Shown here: positions 1-8,376 of the stretch, piece by piece
Position numbering within the stretch: position 1 is the first letter of the stretch
Layout: every line of letters begins with the position of its first letter
Assembly (NCBI GenBank): GCA_937926215.1
Contig: CALEYA010000199.1
Span: 1 to 38,693, forward strand
Reading direction: 5' to 3'
DNA: 38,693 bases
From: an uncultured Croceitalea sp.
GTDB lineage: Bacteria > Bacteroidota > Bacteroidia > Flavobacteriales > Flavobacteriaceae
The notes under the pieces: generated by a model
The model's database searches: none
Told to the model about the DNA's origin: nothing
What the model saw: the letters and a program-made list of their open reading frames with translations, nothing else
Program-made: the position numbers and the translations under genes

Positions 1-2202
1 TTAATTCGCCACCTCGCTCATAAATTTTAGGCGATAGATACGGAGCTCATCTTCCTCATAATCACCATCAAATTCTTCTACGGCATCGTTGATGGAATCC
101 GTTTCCGCTTCTAGGAAATACTCATGGATTTCTTCTTGTTGGTCTTCGTCCAGCAATTCATCTACCCAGTACGCAAGGTTCAATTTTGTACCGCTAAAGA
201 CAATTTGCTCCATTTCCTTGATCAATTGCGGAATTTCCAATCCCTTGGCCGCGGCAATATCGTCCAAAGGCAATTTTCTGTCCACATTTTGTATGATGTA
301 TAACTTTAGGGCGGAGTTGGCCCCGGTACTTTTAACCACCAAATCATCGGGCCGTACAATTTCGTTCTCCTCAACATATTTGGAAATAAGGTTTATAAAG
401 GGTTTCCCATATTTCTTGGCCTTCCCTTCACCTACCCCATGGATGTTCAAAAGCTCGTCCATGGTAATCGGATATTTTAAAGCCATATCATCCAAAGAAG
501 GATCTTGAAAGACTACAAAAGGGGGCACATCGTTCTTTTTGGCCTCACTTTTTCTTAAATCCTTGAGCAATTTCAAGAGCTGGACGTCCGCTACCCCACC
601 AGAAGATTTGGCAGCGGTCACTATGGCATCATTGTTTTCTTCGCTATACACATGGTCCTTGGTCATCATAAAGGACAAAGGTTTCTCCAAAAAAGCCCGC
701 CCTGCATCGGTTACATGGAGCACGCCGTATTGTTCAATTTCCTTTTTCAACAGACCTGCCACCAGAACCTGCCTGGTCAAGGCCATCCAAAACGCCTCAT
801 CGTAATCCTTACCAATACCAAAAAAATCCTTTTCATCGGTCTTATGGGAACTTATGAGCGCGTTGGTCTTACCCACCAAGGCTTTTACAATTTCTTTGGT
901 CTTGAATTTTTCCATGGTACCTTTTACTACCTGCAGTAGTTGTGCCACTTGGTCTTTGGCTTCTTCACGGGGTTTTGGATTTTTGGCATTATCGTCCATA
1001 TCCGCGCCATCGCCATTGACCCCATCAAACGCTTCCCCAAAATAATGTAGAATGAATTTCCTTCGGGACATGGAGGTCTCGGCATAGGCCACTATTTCTT
1101 GCAACAGGGCATTGCCTACCTCCTGCTCCGCTACCGGTTTTCCGGACATAAACTTTTCCAGCTTTTCCACATCTTTATAGGCGTAATAGGCCAAGCAGTG
1201 TCCTTCTCCCCCATCCCTACCGGCCCTACCGGTCTCTTGGTAATAACTTTCAATACTTTTAGGAATATCATGATGGATTACAAAACGCACGTCCGGTTTA
1301 TCGATACCCATTCCAAAAGCAATGGTCGCCACCACCACGTCCACATCTTCCATCAAAAACAGATCTTGATATTTGGAACGCGTTTTGGCATCAAAACCGG
1401 CATGATAGGGTACGGCACTTATGCCGTTTACTTGCAAGACTTGCGCAAGCTCTTCTACCCGTTTGCGGCTTAAACAGTATATAATCCCGGATTTTCCCGC
1501 GTTCTGTTTTACAAAACGGATAATATCCGCATCTACGTTCTTGGTTTTTGGGCGTACCTCATAAAAAAGATTGGGCCTATTGAAGGACGCTTTGAATACC
1601 TTGGCATCGTTCATTCCCAAATTCTTGATGATATCTTCCTGCACCTTAGGGGTCGCCGTGGCCGTTAGGCCAATAATTGGAATATCATCGTCCAAGCGCG
1701 AAATGATACTTCTTAAATTTCGGTATTCCGGTCTAAAGTCATGTCCCCATTCCGAAATACAATGTGCCTCGTCAACCGCAACAAAGGACAACTTGACCGT
1801 TTGCAGAAAATCCACATATTCATCTTTGGTCAAGGATTCCGGGGCTACGTATAAGAGTTTGGTAACACCACGGGTAATGTCTTCCATTACCTGCTTTACA
1901 TCAGATTTATTAAGGGAAGAATTAAGTACATGGGCTATACCATGTTCCGATGATACCCCACGCATGGCATCCACTTGGTTTTTCATTAAGGCAATCAAAG
2001 GAGACACCACAATGGCCGTGCCTTCTTGCATTAGGGCCGGTAATTGATAACACAATGATTTTCCGCCTCCGGTGGGCATAATCACAAAGGTATCCTTCCT
2101 TGCCAAAATATTTTTGATTACATCTTCTTGAAGTCCTTTAAACTTGGAAAAACCAAAGTACTTCTTAAGTGCAGCATGCACGTCTGTTACTGTCGAACCC
2201 AT
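1..2202 (-). CDS. recQ: ATP-dependent DNA helicase RecQ
   Basis: A 733-residue superfamily 2 helicase that unwinds DNA 3'-5' in recombination and replication-fork repair. Seen: Walker A PTGGGKS at residues 43-49, DEAH box 144-147, the RecQ-type stretch [14 protein letters not shown] just after it, and the motif VI-like [10 protein letters not shown] near 322-331. A winged-helix (RQC) region follows at about 415-520, an HRDC domain at about 540-615, and then a roughly 115-residue acidic tail with a possible helix-turn-helix. Odd: the zinc-binding subdomain after the helicase core (about 376-405) holds no cysteine, whereas E. coli RecQ has four there. The stop codon is the first triplet of the window, so the gene is complete. 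It is divergent from kdsD across a gap of about 190 bases. Function assignment is firm. Confidence 0.97.
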   Translation of the reverse strand: MGSTVTDVHAALKKYFGFSKFKGLQEDVIKNILARKDTFVIMPTGGGKSLCYQLPALMQEGTAIVVSPLIALMKNQVDAMRGVSSEHGIAHVLNSSLNKSDVKQVMEDITRGVTKLLYVAPESLTKDEYVDFLQTVKLSFVAVDEAHCISEWGHDFRPEYRNLRSIISRLDDDIPIIGLTATATPKVQEDIIKNLGMNDAKVFKASFNRPNLFYEVRPKTKNVDADIIRFVKQNAGKSGIIYCLSRKRVEELAQVLQVNGISAVPYHAGFDAKTRSKYQDLFLMEDVDVVVATIAFGMGIDKPDVRFVIHHDIPKSIESYYQETGRAGRDGGEGHCLAYYAYKDVEKLEKFMSGKPVAEQEVGNALLQEIVAYAETSMSRRKFILHYFGEAFDGVNGDGADMDDNAKNPKPREEAKDQVAQLLQVVKGTMEKFKTKEIVKALVGKTNALISSHKTDEKDFFGIGKDYDEAFWMALTRQVLVAGLLKKEIEQYGVLHVTDAGRAFLEKPLSFMMTKDHVYSEENNDAIVTAAKSSGGVADVQLLKLLKDLRKSEAKKNDVPPFVVFQDPSLDDMALKYPITMDELLNIHGVGEGKAKKYGKPFINLISKYVEENEIVRPDDLVVKSTGANSALKLYIIQNVDRKLPLDDIAAAKGLEIPQLIKEMEQIVFSGTKLNLAYWVDELLDEDQQEEIHEYFLEAETDSINDAVEEFDGDYEEDELRIYRLKFMSEVAN

Positions 2203-2332
2203 TTATTGGTATTCAATTAATAAAAAATATAAAACTGGCGCCATGTACTTTTTTTGAAGAAAAGGGGAATTGTTAGTGTTTTATACAGCGCCCTTTTTAT
2301 TTCAAATCTTCAACAAAACGATTACGTTTGTT

Positions 2333-2340
2333 TAATTTTG
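2333..2340 (+). promoter_or_regulatory. Putative -7 element for the kdsD operon
   Basis: TAATTTTG matches the Bacteroidota -7 consensus TAnnTTTG. No convincing -33 TTG is seen at the usual distance. If used, transcription would begin near 2346, inside the longer ATG-started reading frame (2328) and before the TTG codon at 2397, which favours the TTG start. Confidence 0.4.
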
Positions 2341-2396
2341 TAATCTTAAAGATAAGACAATCTTTTAGGATTGCAACCCATAATTTAATTATTACT

Positions 2397-3362
2397 TTGA
2401 ATAAGGAGAACAGTATTCTGGACATTGCCAAAAGAACTATTGCAAACGAGGGCAATGCTATTAAAAATTTGATTCCGCAACTTAACGAGCAGTTTGAAGA
2501 GGCGGTTTCCCATATACTGGACTCCAAAGGAAGGGTTGTGGTATCCGGCGTTGGTAAAAGCGCACTTATTGCCACAAAAATCGTAGCGACCTTTAATTCT
2601 ACGGGTACACCCGCTATTTTTATGCACGCGGCAGATGCCATTCATGGCGACTTGGGTACCATCTTAAAAGACGATATTGTCATCTGCATTTCCAAAAGTG
2701 GTAATACGGAAGAAATAAAAATGTTGTTACCCCTAATCAAACGGGGCAAGAACAAACTCATTGGAATGACCGGAAATCTGGAATCCGTTTTGGCGCAACA
2801 AGCAGATTTTGTGCTGAATACCTTTGTGGAAAAGGAAGCATGCCCCAATAATTTGGCCCCTACCACCAGCACTACGGCACAATTGGTTATGGGCGATGCT
2901 TTGGCCATTTGTCTTTTGGAACTCCGCGGATTCAGTAGTGATGATTTTGCCAAATATCATCCTGGGGGTTCCTTGGGTAAGAAGTTATATCTCCGCGTCT
3001 CCGATATTGTAGGCAACAACCTAAAACCAAAGGTCAATGCAGATTCCAAGGTAAAGGAAGTTATTGTAGAGATTTCTGAAAAGATGCTTGGGGTAACGGC
3101 GGTTTTGGAACATAATAAGGTGATAGGTATTGTAACCGATGGGGACATCCGGCGCATGCTCAACAAACATGAAAATATTGGGGGATTGACCGCAAGGGAT
3201 ATTATGACGCAAAACCCAAAGCATGTCGCATCGGACATACTGGCCGTAAAAGCCTTGGAAAAAATGCAAGATTTGGGAATTTCCCAATTGTTGGTCATGG
3301 ACAATGACAACTATATTGGTGTCATACACCTGCACAATCTAATAAAGGAAGGAATTATATAA
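2397..3362 (+). CDS. kdsD: Arabinose-5-phosphate isomerase (KpsF/GutQ/KdsD family)
   Basis: Interconverts ribulose 5-phosphate and arabinose 5-phosphate, the first step towards Kdo for LPS; cytoplasmic. Seen: an SIS domain at about residues 35-165 with the GVGKS loop (51-55), HAADAIHGDLG with histidines 77 and 83, and SKSGNT (99-104). Two CBS repeats follow at about 205-260 and 270-321. I place the start at the in-frame TTG, giving 321 residues, the usual family length. An upstream ATG at 2328 would add 23 residues unlike the family and lies before or inside the predicted -7 promoter box. The TAA stop shares its last base with the tatC ATG, so the two genes are probably translationally coupled. 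The role in LPS precursor synthesis fits with lptB downstream. Confidence 0.93.
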   Translation: MNKENSILDIAKRTIANEGNAIKNLIPQLNEQFEEAVSHILDSKGRVVVSGVGKSALIATKIVATFNSTGTPAIFMHAADAIHGDLGTILKDDIVICISKSGNTEEIKMLLPLIKRGKNKLIGMTGNLESVLAQQADFVLNTFVEKEACPNNLAPTTSTTAQLVMGDALAICLLELRGFSSDDFAKYHPGGSLGKKLYLRVSDIVGNNLKPKVNADSKVKEVIVEISEKMLGVTAVLEHNKVIGIVTDGDIRRMLNKHENIGGLTARDIMTQNPKHVASDILAVKALEKMQDLGISQLLVMDNDNYIGVIHLHNLIKEGII

Positions 3363-4195
3363 TGGCAGATGTAGCTAAAAACCCGGACGAGATGTCCTTT
3401 TTGGACCATTTGGAGGTATTGCGATGGCATTTGATACGCTCTGTATTAGCCGTTGTCATTGTGGGTTGCGTTGCTTTTGTCATGAAGGATTTTATTTTTG
3501 ACACGGTCATTTTTGGTCCCAAAAAGATGGACTTCCCTACCTATCAATTTTTCTGTAAGATTGCTACTTTTTTTGGGATTACTTCAGAATTCTGCGCGGA
3601 TGAACTGCCGTTTACCATTCAGAACAGGACCATGGCGGGCCAGTTTTCCGCCCATATCTGGACTTCCATTTGGGCTGGGTTTATCGTAGGTTTTCCCTAC
3701 GTTTTATGGGAGCTTTGGCGCTTTATCAGTCCCGGGTTACACGTAAATGAGCGCAAACATTCCAAAGGCTTCATTTTCATTGCTTCATTACTATTTTTCA
3801 TGGGCGTTCTTTTTGGATACTATGTGGTTGCGCCGCTCTCCATCAATTTTTTGGGCACGTATCAAGTAAGTAAAGAGGTATTGAACGAGATTGATATCAG
3901 TTCTTTTATAGCTACCGTGCGGGCCTCTGTCATTGCTTGTGGGATTATGTTCGAGCTGCCCATCATCATCTTTTTCTTGACCAAAGTAGGATTGGTTACC
4001 CCAGAAATCTTAAAGAAGTACCGCAAGATTGCCTTGGTTATTGTCCTTATCCTTTCCGCGGTCATTACACCACCGGACGTTGCCAGTCAAATTGTGGTTG
4101 CCATACCCGTATTGCTGTTGTACCAAGTAAGTATTTATATTTCCAAACTAGTCCTTAAACGGGACCTTAAAAAAGCTGCTGAAAATGCCAAATAA
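3362..4195 (+). CDS. tatC: Sec-independent (Tat) translocase subunit TatC
   Basis: The polytopic core of the twin-arginine translocase, which binds the signal peptides of folded substrates; inner membrane. Seen: 277 residues, the N-terminal cytoplasmic signature FLDHLEVLRWHLIRS (residues 13-27, with the conserved Glu18 and Arg21), and about six hydrophobic segments. The stretch FPYVLWELWRFISPGL (111-126) matches the conserved region following the second segment. The start codon overlaps the kdsD stop by one base and the end overlaps the next gene by 11 bases, so it sits in a tightly coupled operon. No tatA/tatB gene is present in the window. Odd: residues 45-95 form a rather long first periplasmic loop containing two cysteines (65, 78). 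Confidence 0.96.
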   Translation: MADVAKNPDEMSFLDHLEVLRWHLIRSVLAVVIVGCVAFVMKDFIFDTVIFGPKKMDFPTYQFFCKIATFFGITSEFCADELPFTIQNRTMAGQFSAHIWTSIWAGFIVGFPYVLWELWRFISPGLHVNERKHSKGFIFIASLLFFMGVLFGYYVVAPLSINFLGTYQVSKEVLNEIDISSFIATVRASVIACGIMFELPIIIFFLTKVGLVTPEILKKYRKIALVIVLILSAVITPPDVASQIVVAIPVLLLYQVSIYISKLVLKRDLKKAAENAK

Positions 4196-4535
4196 GGTGG
4201 AAGAGTTCAATGCCTACCGGGCAAAAATGAACGATAAATTGTTATCCGAAAACAACAAACTCATCAAGCGTATCTTCAATTTGGATACCAACGCCTTTAT
4301 GGAAGGGGCTTTGGACGTAAAAACCAAAGAATTGTTGGGTTTGGTAGCATCTGCGGTTTTGCGATGCGATGATTGCGTAAAATACCATTTGGAAAGTTCC
4401 CAAGAACACGGCGCAACTAAGGAAGAAGTGATGGAAACTTTAGGTATAGCTACCCTCGTGGGTGGAACCATAGTCATCCCCCATTTGCGAAGGGCCTATG
4501 AATATTGGGAAGAGTTGGAAGAGATGAAGTCCTAA
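4185..4535 (+). CDS. Carboxymuconolactone decarboxylase family / AhpD-like protein
   Basis: A 116-residue all-helical protein of the carboxymuconolactone decarboxylase/AhpD superfamily. Seen: the redox pair CDDC at residues 61-64 followed by His68 (CxxCxxxH), then a helix with an EVMETLGIATLVGG-type stretch typical of the family. Many AhpD-like members with CxxC are alkylhydroperoxidases or thiol reductants, so a small peroxidase or redox role is inferred; the actual substrate is unknown. The gene begins inside the last codons of tatC (11-base overlap), which indicates co-expression with kdsD and tatC. No signal peptide, so it is cytoplasmic. It is not a true gamma-carboxymuconolactone decarboxylase of aromatic degradation, because no such pathway genes are nearby. 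Confidence 0.9.
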   Translation: MPNKVEEFNAYRAKMNDKLLSENNKLIKRIFNLDTNAFMEGALDVKTKELLGLVASAVLRCDDCVKYHLESSQEHGATKEEVMETLGIATLVGGTIVIPHLRRAYEYWEELEEMKS

Positions 4536-4627
4536 AAGTATCTTAAACGGATACCATTGTGTTTTCATATCCCTAGATTTGGAAATCGGATAAAACTATA
4601 AACCGTGCTTAGCATAGATTAATAGCC

Positions 4628-5368
4628 ATGAAGTTACGTGCAGAAAAAATAATGAAAGCCTACCGTGGCAGAAAAGTGGTCAAGGGTATTTCTTTGGAAG
4701 TCAACCAAGGGGAAATTGTTGGACTACTAGGGCCCAATGGGGCCGGTAAAACCACCTCTTTTTATATGATCGTAGGCCTTATAAAGCCTAACGGGGGACA
4801 TATTTATCTGGACGATATGGAAATCACGGATTTTCCCATGTACAAAAGGGCGCAGAACGGTATTGGGTATTTGGCGCAGGAAGCCTCCGTATTCCGTAAG
4901 TTGAGTATCGAAAAAAACATTTTGAGCGTTCTCCAGACCACGACCCTTTCCAAAAAGGAACAGCATATGAAAATGGAATCCCTAATAGACGAGTTTGGCC
5001 TAGGCCATATTCGTAAAAACAGGGGGGATCTACTTTCCGGTGGCGAGCGCAGACGTACCGAAATTGCCCGTGCCCTTGCCACGGACCCTAAATTTATTTT
5101 GTTGGATGAACCTTTTGCCGGGGTGGACCCTGTGGCGGTAGAGGATATCCAGCGTATTGTTGCCCAGTTAAAGGACAAAAACATAGGTATCCTAATTACC
5201 GATCACAACGTACAGGAGACCTTGGCCATTACGGAACGTTCCTATCTGATGTTCGAAGGTGGCATCTTAAAAGCAGGTATCCCAGAGGATTTGGCACAGG
5301 ACGAAATGGTACGCCAAGTCTATTTGGGTCAAAATTTTGAGCTCCGTAAAAAGAAGCTTGATTTTTAA
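4628..5368 (+). CDS. lptB: LPS export ABC transporter ATP-binding protein LptB
   Basis: The ATPase of the LptB2FG complex that extracts LPS from the inner membrane; cytoplasmic face. Seen: 246 residues, Walker A GPNGAGKT (35-42), Q-loop YLAQEASVF (81-89), signature LSGGE (136-140), Walker B FILLDEP (156-162) and switch His193. The sequence [11 protein letters not shown] and the [14 protein letters not shown] motif are typical of LptB rather than other small ATPases. Located 92 bases after the AhpD-like gene; kdsD in the same run also serves LPS. The stop codon abuts the stop of the convergent DUF4198 gene with no intergenic base. Confidence 0.96.
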   Translation: MKLRAEKIMKAYRGRKVVKGISLEVNQGEIVGLLGPNGAGKTTSFYMIVGLIKPNGGHIYLDDMEITDFPMYKRAQNGIGYLAQEASVFRKLSIEKNILSVLQTTTLSKKEQHMKMESLIDEFGLGHIRKNRGDLLSGGERRRTEIARALATDPKFILLDEPFAGVDPVAVEDIQRIVAQLKDKNIGILITDHNVQETLAITERSYLMFEGGILKAGIPEDLAQDEMVRQVYLGQNFELRKKKLDF

Positions 5369-6175
5369 TTATTCCACCGCAAAAGTTATCGTAGCCCAAT
5401 TGGATTGATAGTCCACACCTTCGTCATCGCTTTTTTCCATATGAATCGTGGCTAAATACCAATTCCCAGCTTTGTTAGGTGTGATGGTTACCAAGCCATT
5501 GGAATCCGTCCGTTTGGAATTTTCATTGTCATGGGCATCCTTTCCGGGAACGGAAGTACTAAAATGACAGATATGGTTAGGCAATGGTTTTCCGTCCCTT
5601 AAAAGTTGGAAGCTTAGTTCCTCTCCAGCTTTTGCTGCATAGGGGTTGGTTTTTGCCACAAATTCTATGGGAAACCCAAATTCCGTTTCAAATTCCGAGC
5701 TTCGTGTATCCCCTACTTGCAGAATGGCCTTTACATGCTTCGCATAACTTTCCTTGGCCCCGCTGTTGATACTGCCATCTTCTTTTCGTTCTTTAAGGGT
5801 ATCTTCTAAACCCTCATGGTCCAAATATCCGTTAAATGCTTTGGCATCCATCTCAATCATATTTGGTTTTGTGGATATTCCCACAGCATAGGTGCCTTCA
5901 TCCCCGGATGTAAACCTTATAAAGGTGCTTTTATCCTTGTCATAATAGGCAGTATTCAAAATAGCTTCATCAAACGCAGGACCTATAATCCGTGCAGCGG
6001 TAATCCTATCTCTGCTGATTATGTTCTCGCTAGTATCAAAAGTGCCGTTAAAAAGAAATAGCTCCGTTGCCGTGTTGGGCGCAATAAAATAATTGTCTGA
6101 TTTTAAAAATAGTTCGTGCGAAGAAAAAATAAGGAAGCATGCAATTACCAATGCCAAAGAAAAAATGCGTTTCAT
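5369..6175 (-). CDS. DUF4198 domain-containing secreted protein
   Basis: A 268-residue exported protein. Seen: an N-terminal signal peptide (MKRIFSLALVIACFLIFSS), then His20 and a region resembling the DUF4198 family, which includes periplasmic proteins associated with nickel or cobalt uptake. The middle and C-terminal parts look like beta-sandwich (transthyretin/carboxypeptidase-regulatory-like) with phrases such as DSNGLVTITPNKAGNWYLA. The role is unknown; a metal-binding or carrier role is only a family-level suggestion. It converges directly on lptB (adjacent stop codons). Upstream, 176 bases without an evident gene separate it from pssA on the same strand, so it probably has its own promoter. 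Confidence 0.8.
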   Translation of the reverse strand: MKRIFSLALVIACFLIFSSHELFLKSDNYFIAPNTATELFLFNGTFDTSENIISRDRITAARIIGPAFDEAILNTAYYDKDKSTFIRFTSGDEGTYAVGISTKPNMIEMDAKAFNGYLDHEGLEDTLKERKEDGSINSGAKESYAKHVKAILQVGDTRSSEFETEFGFPIEFVAKTNPYAAKAGEELSFQLLRDGKPLPNHICHFSTSVPGKDAHDNENSKRTDSNGLVTITPNKAGNWYLATIHMEKSDDEGVDYQSNWATITFAVE

Positions 6176-6351
6176 AACCAGTGTTGTTGTTTTACTTACC
6201 TACGATAAAAATATACATCAGGTTTTAAACAGGATAGTTTTTAATTAAAGAAAATTGATAACTACCTAACACAGTTTAATTGGTGATATGCCCTAAAGGA
6301 ACTCATCCGAAGCCTGCGGGAATCTTGTTTATCCATAAAAAAAACGGGGAG

Positions 6352-7083
6352 CTAGGGCTTTCTCATTTGGGTTTCCACTAAAGAAGTCAGGATATACGCC
6401 ACTACTATAAAAGGCACGGCCAAAAACTTTAGTGTAATCAATAACACCAAACTGCCTATTAGAAAAAGATACTTTATCCCATTCTCCTTGAAACCCAGAT
6501 TGGAAAATTTAAGGGCAAACAGGTGAATGTTGGAATTCAATAAATATGCACTTAGCAAGGTCAATCCTATCAAAAACCATTGATTTAAAATGATGGTATT
6601 GAGCATCGGGGTGTTTTGGTAATACAAAATCATGGGTAGGGATAAAATCAAGAGCGTATTGGCCGGTGTCGGCAATCCTATAAAAGAGGCAACCTGATCT
6701 TCATCAATATTAAATTTGGCTAGTCTATACCCCGAAGCCAAGGTGATTATAAAACCGAACAGGGGCAGTAAGCCCACCTCCGTATGCATCCCAAAGAGGT
6801 CCAGATTCCAACCTCCTTTTTGGGCCATATTCAATAATTGGAACATGACAATACCCGGGACTACACCACTTGTGACCATATCTGCCAAAGAATCCAGCTG
6901 CACCCCTAAATCGCTCTTAACATCTAGCAATCGGGCGGCCAAACCATCTAAAAAATCAAAGAAAATTCCGCAGAAAACAAAAATAGCGGCAAATTCCAGC
7001 TGATTCATCACGGCGAAAATGCTTGCCACACAGCCGCAAAAAAGATTGAGTAGCGTAATAAAATTGGGAATATGCTTTTTCAT
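6352..7083 (-). CDS. pssA: CDP-diacylglycerol--serine O-phosphatidyltransferase
   Basis: Makes phosphatidylserine, the precursor of phosphatidylethanolamine, from CDP-diacylglycerol and serine at the inner membrane. Seen: 243 residues, about seven hydrophobic segments, and the complete CDP-alcohol phosphotransferase motif D-G-x2-A-R-x8-G-x3-D-x3-D at residues 46-68 (Asp46, Gly47, Ala50, Arg51, Gly60, Asp64, Asp68). The N-terminus KKHIPNFITLLNLFCGC resembles the membrane-type (subclass II) enzymes. It is divergent from the DUF4105 gene with a 99-base shared upstream region that contains a tandem CAAAATTTA repeat. Firm assignment. Confidence 0.95.
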   Translation of the reverse strand: MKKHIPNFITLLNLFCGCVASIFAVMNQLEFAAIFVFCGIFFDFLDGLAARLLDVKSDLGVQLDSLADMVTSGVVPGIVMFQLLNMAQKGGWNLDLFGMHTEVGLLPLFGFIITLASGYRLAKFNIDEDQVASFIGLPTPANTLLILSLPMILYYQNTPMLNTIILNQWFLIGLTLLSAYLLNSNIHLFALKFSNLGFKENGIKYLFLIGSLVLLITLKFLAVPFIVVAYILTSLVETQMRKP

Positions 7084-7099
7084 TGGTTGGTCAAACTTT

Positions 7100-7121
7100 C
7101 AAAATTTAGGCAAAATTTAAG
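7100..7121 (-). repeat. Tandem 11-base repeat upstream of pssA, -7-like
   Basis: Two consecutive 11-base units, CAAAATTTAGG and CAAAATTTAAG, lie 17 bases upstream of the pssA start. Read on the minus strand each contains TAAATTTTG, one base longer than the Bacteroidota -7 consensus TAnnTTTG. They may be alternative promoter boxes or a small operator; that is inference. Confidence 0.35.
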
Positions 7122-7182
7122 TATTCTTAAGCGAATGTCCATTGATAAAACCGAATTATGTTGTTATTTGCGTTCGTAAACT

Positions 7183-8376
7183 ATGAAGAACACTCTTGTC
7201 CTTACGGCCGCACTGTTGCTGTTTTTGTTTCAGCTTACCCAGGCACAAACACCCAAACTCTCCGATAAAGCCCAAATAAGCGTGCTTACTTGCGGGGCGG
7301 GCAATGTTTTATATACGGCATTCGGGCATACCGCATTTAGGGTGCAAGACGCTTCAAAGGGCATCGACGTAGTGTATAATTATGGTACGTTCGATTTTAA
7401 CAGGCCCAACTTCTTTTTAAATTTTGCCAAGGGAAAACTCATCTATTCCCTATCCAGAAGACGTTTCGATACCTTTCTGTTTGAATATGAAAATGAAAAA
7501 CGCTGGGTCAAGGAGCAGATTTTACAACTTACCGTGGAAGAAATCAATACGCTGTTCCAATTTTTGGAAAACAACTATAAACCGGAAAACCGGGATTACC
7601 TTTATGATCCGCTGTTCAACAACTGCTCTACCATTGCCGGTGATATTTTAAAAAACACTTTTGGGGAACGTTTGGTTTTTGAAAACGGGCATATTGCTAA
7701 ACCGTTAAGTTATCGGTCTTTGGTGCACCAACATATCAACATCAATTCTTGGGGGGCATTTGGGATTGACATAGCGTTTGGTGGGGTAACCGACCAAACG
7801 GCAACTACCGAAGGACGCATGTTCTTGCCTTATAAGGCCATGGAACAATTAAACCATACCACAAAAGACGGCAAGCCTATTGTACAACGGGAACGGATAA
7901 TTCTAAACTATCCTGAACCGACGGACAGAAGCTCTTTTATTACCGCTCCCCTATTTTGGTTTATCCTATTGTTGGTGTTCGTAGTAATCGTTACCTATTT
8001 GGATTTTACCCATAACGGGCGGCATCACTGGTTGGATTTTGGATTGTTCTTGGTTTCTGGCATCATGGGTTTGGTCATTCTACTCTTATGGGTGGCAACA
8101 GATCATGTGGTTACCCATCAAAATTTTAATTTTTTGTGGTTGTTACCTACCAATTTGGTCATCAGCTTTTACATGCTTTCCAAAAAGAAATTGCCAAAAT
8201 GGCTGTATAATTACTTAGCCATTGCCTTAGGCTTATTGACTGCCATATTGATTATTTGGTTGTTGAAAATACAGATAGTCTCTTGGGTCTGCATACCCTT
8301 ATTATTAGCATTGGGTATACGTTACCTATTTTTACTCCATCATTTAAAGCCAGTCCTTGGCACCACCAACGCATGA
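7183..8376 (+). CDS. DUF4105 / Lnb-type membrane protein (putative lipoprotein N-acyltransferase-like)
   Basis: A 397-residue protein: signal peptide (about 1-22, ending at TQAQ), a soluble extracytoplasmic domain to about residue 245, then four or five membrane segments (about 246-390). The soluble part matches DUF4105, renamed after the Bacteroides lipoprotein N-acyltransferase Lnb. Candidate catalytic residues are His49 in FGHTAFR and Cys148 in FNNCST, consistent with a Cys/His acyl-transfer site. By family it could finish lipoprotein maturation in a phylum that lacks standard Lnt, but DUF4105 is broad and the function is inferred. Its TGA stop overlaps the ATG of the ABC-F gene (ATGA), so the two are co-transcribed. 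Confidence 0.8.
   Translation: MKNTLVLTAALLLFLFQLTQAQTPKLSDKAQISVLTCGAGNVLYTAFGHTAFRVQDASKGIDVVYNYGTFDFNRPNFFLNFAKGKLIYSLSRRRFDTFLFEYENEKRWVKEQILQLTVEEINTLFQFLENNYKPENRDYLYDPLFNNCSTIAGDILKNTFGERLVFENGHIAKPLSYRSLVHQHININSWGAFGIDIAFGGVTDQTATTEGRMFLPYKAMEQLNHTTKDGKPIVQRERIILNYPEPTDRSSFITAPLFWFILLLVFVVIVTYLDFTHNGRHHWLDFGLFLVSGIMGLVILLLWVATDHVVTHQNFNFLWLLPTNLVISFYMLSKKKLPKWLYNYLAIALGLLTAILIIWLLKIQIVSWVCIPLLLALGIRYLFLLHHLKPVLGTTNA

Noticed and set aside
1099-2047. Long plus-strand frames opposite recQ (124 and 158 codons)
   Set aside because: They lie fully inside recQ in the opposite direction, with serine- and proline-rich composition typical of antisense shadows.
6270-6360. Intrinsic terminator after pssA next to the A8 run at about 6337
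   Set aside because: The neighbouring bases form at most a 3-base stem (AGC/GCT); no convincing hairpin is seen.
8256-8372. A 39-codon N-terminal extension of the ABC-F protein
   Set aside because: It lies inside the DUF4105 coding region, has no ABC-F similarity, and the ATG at 8373 forms the usual ATGA overlap.
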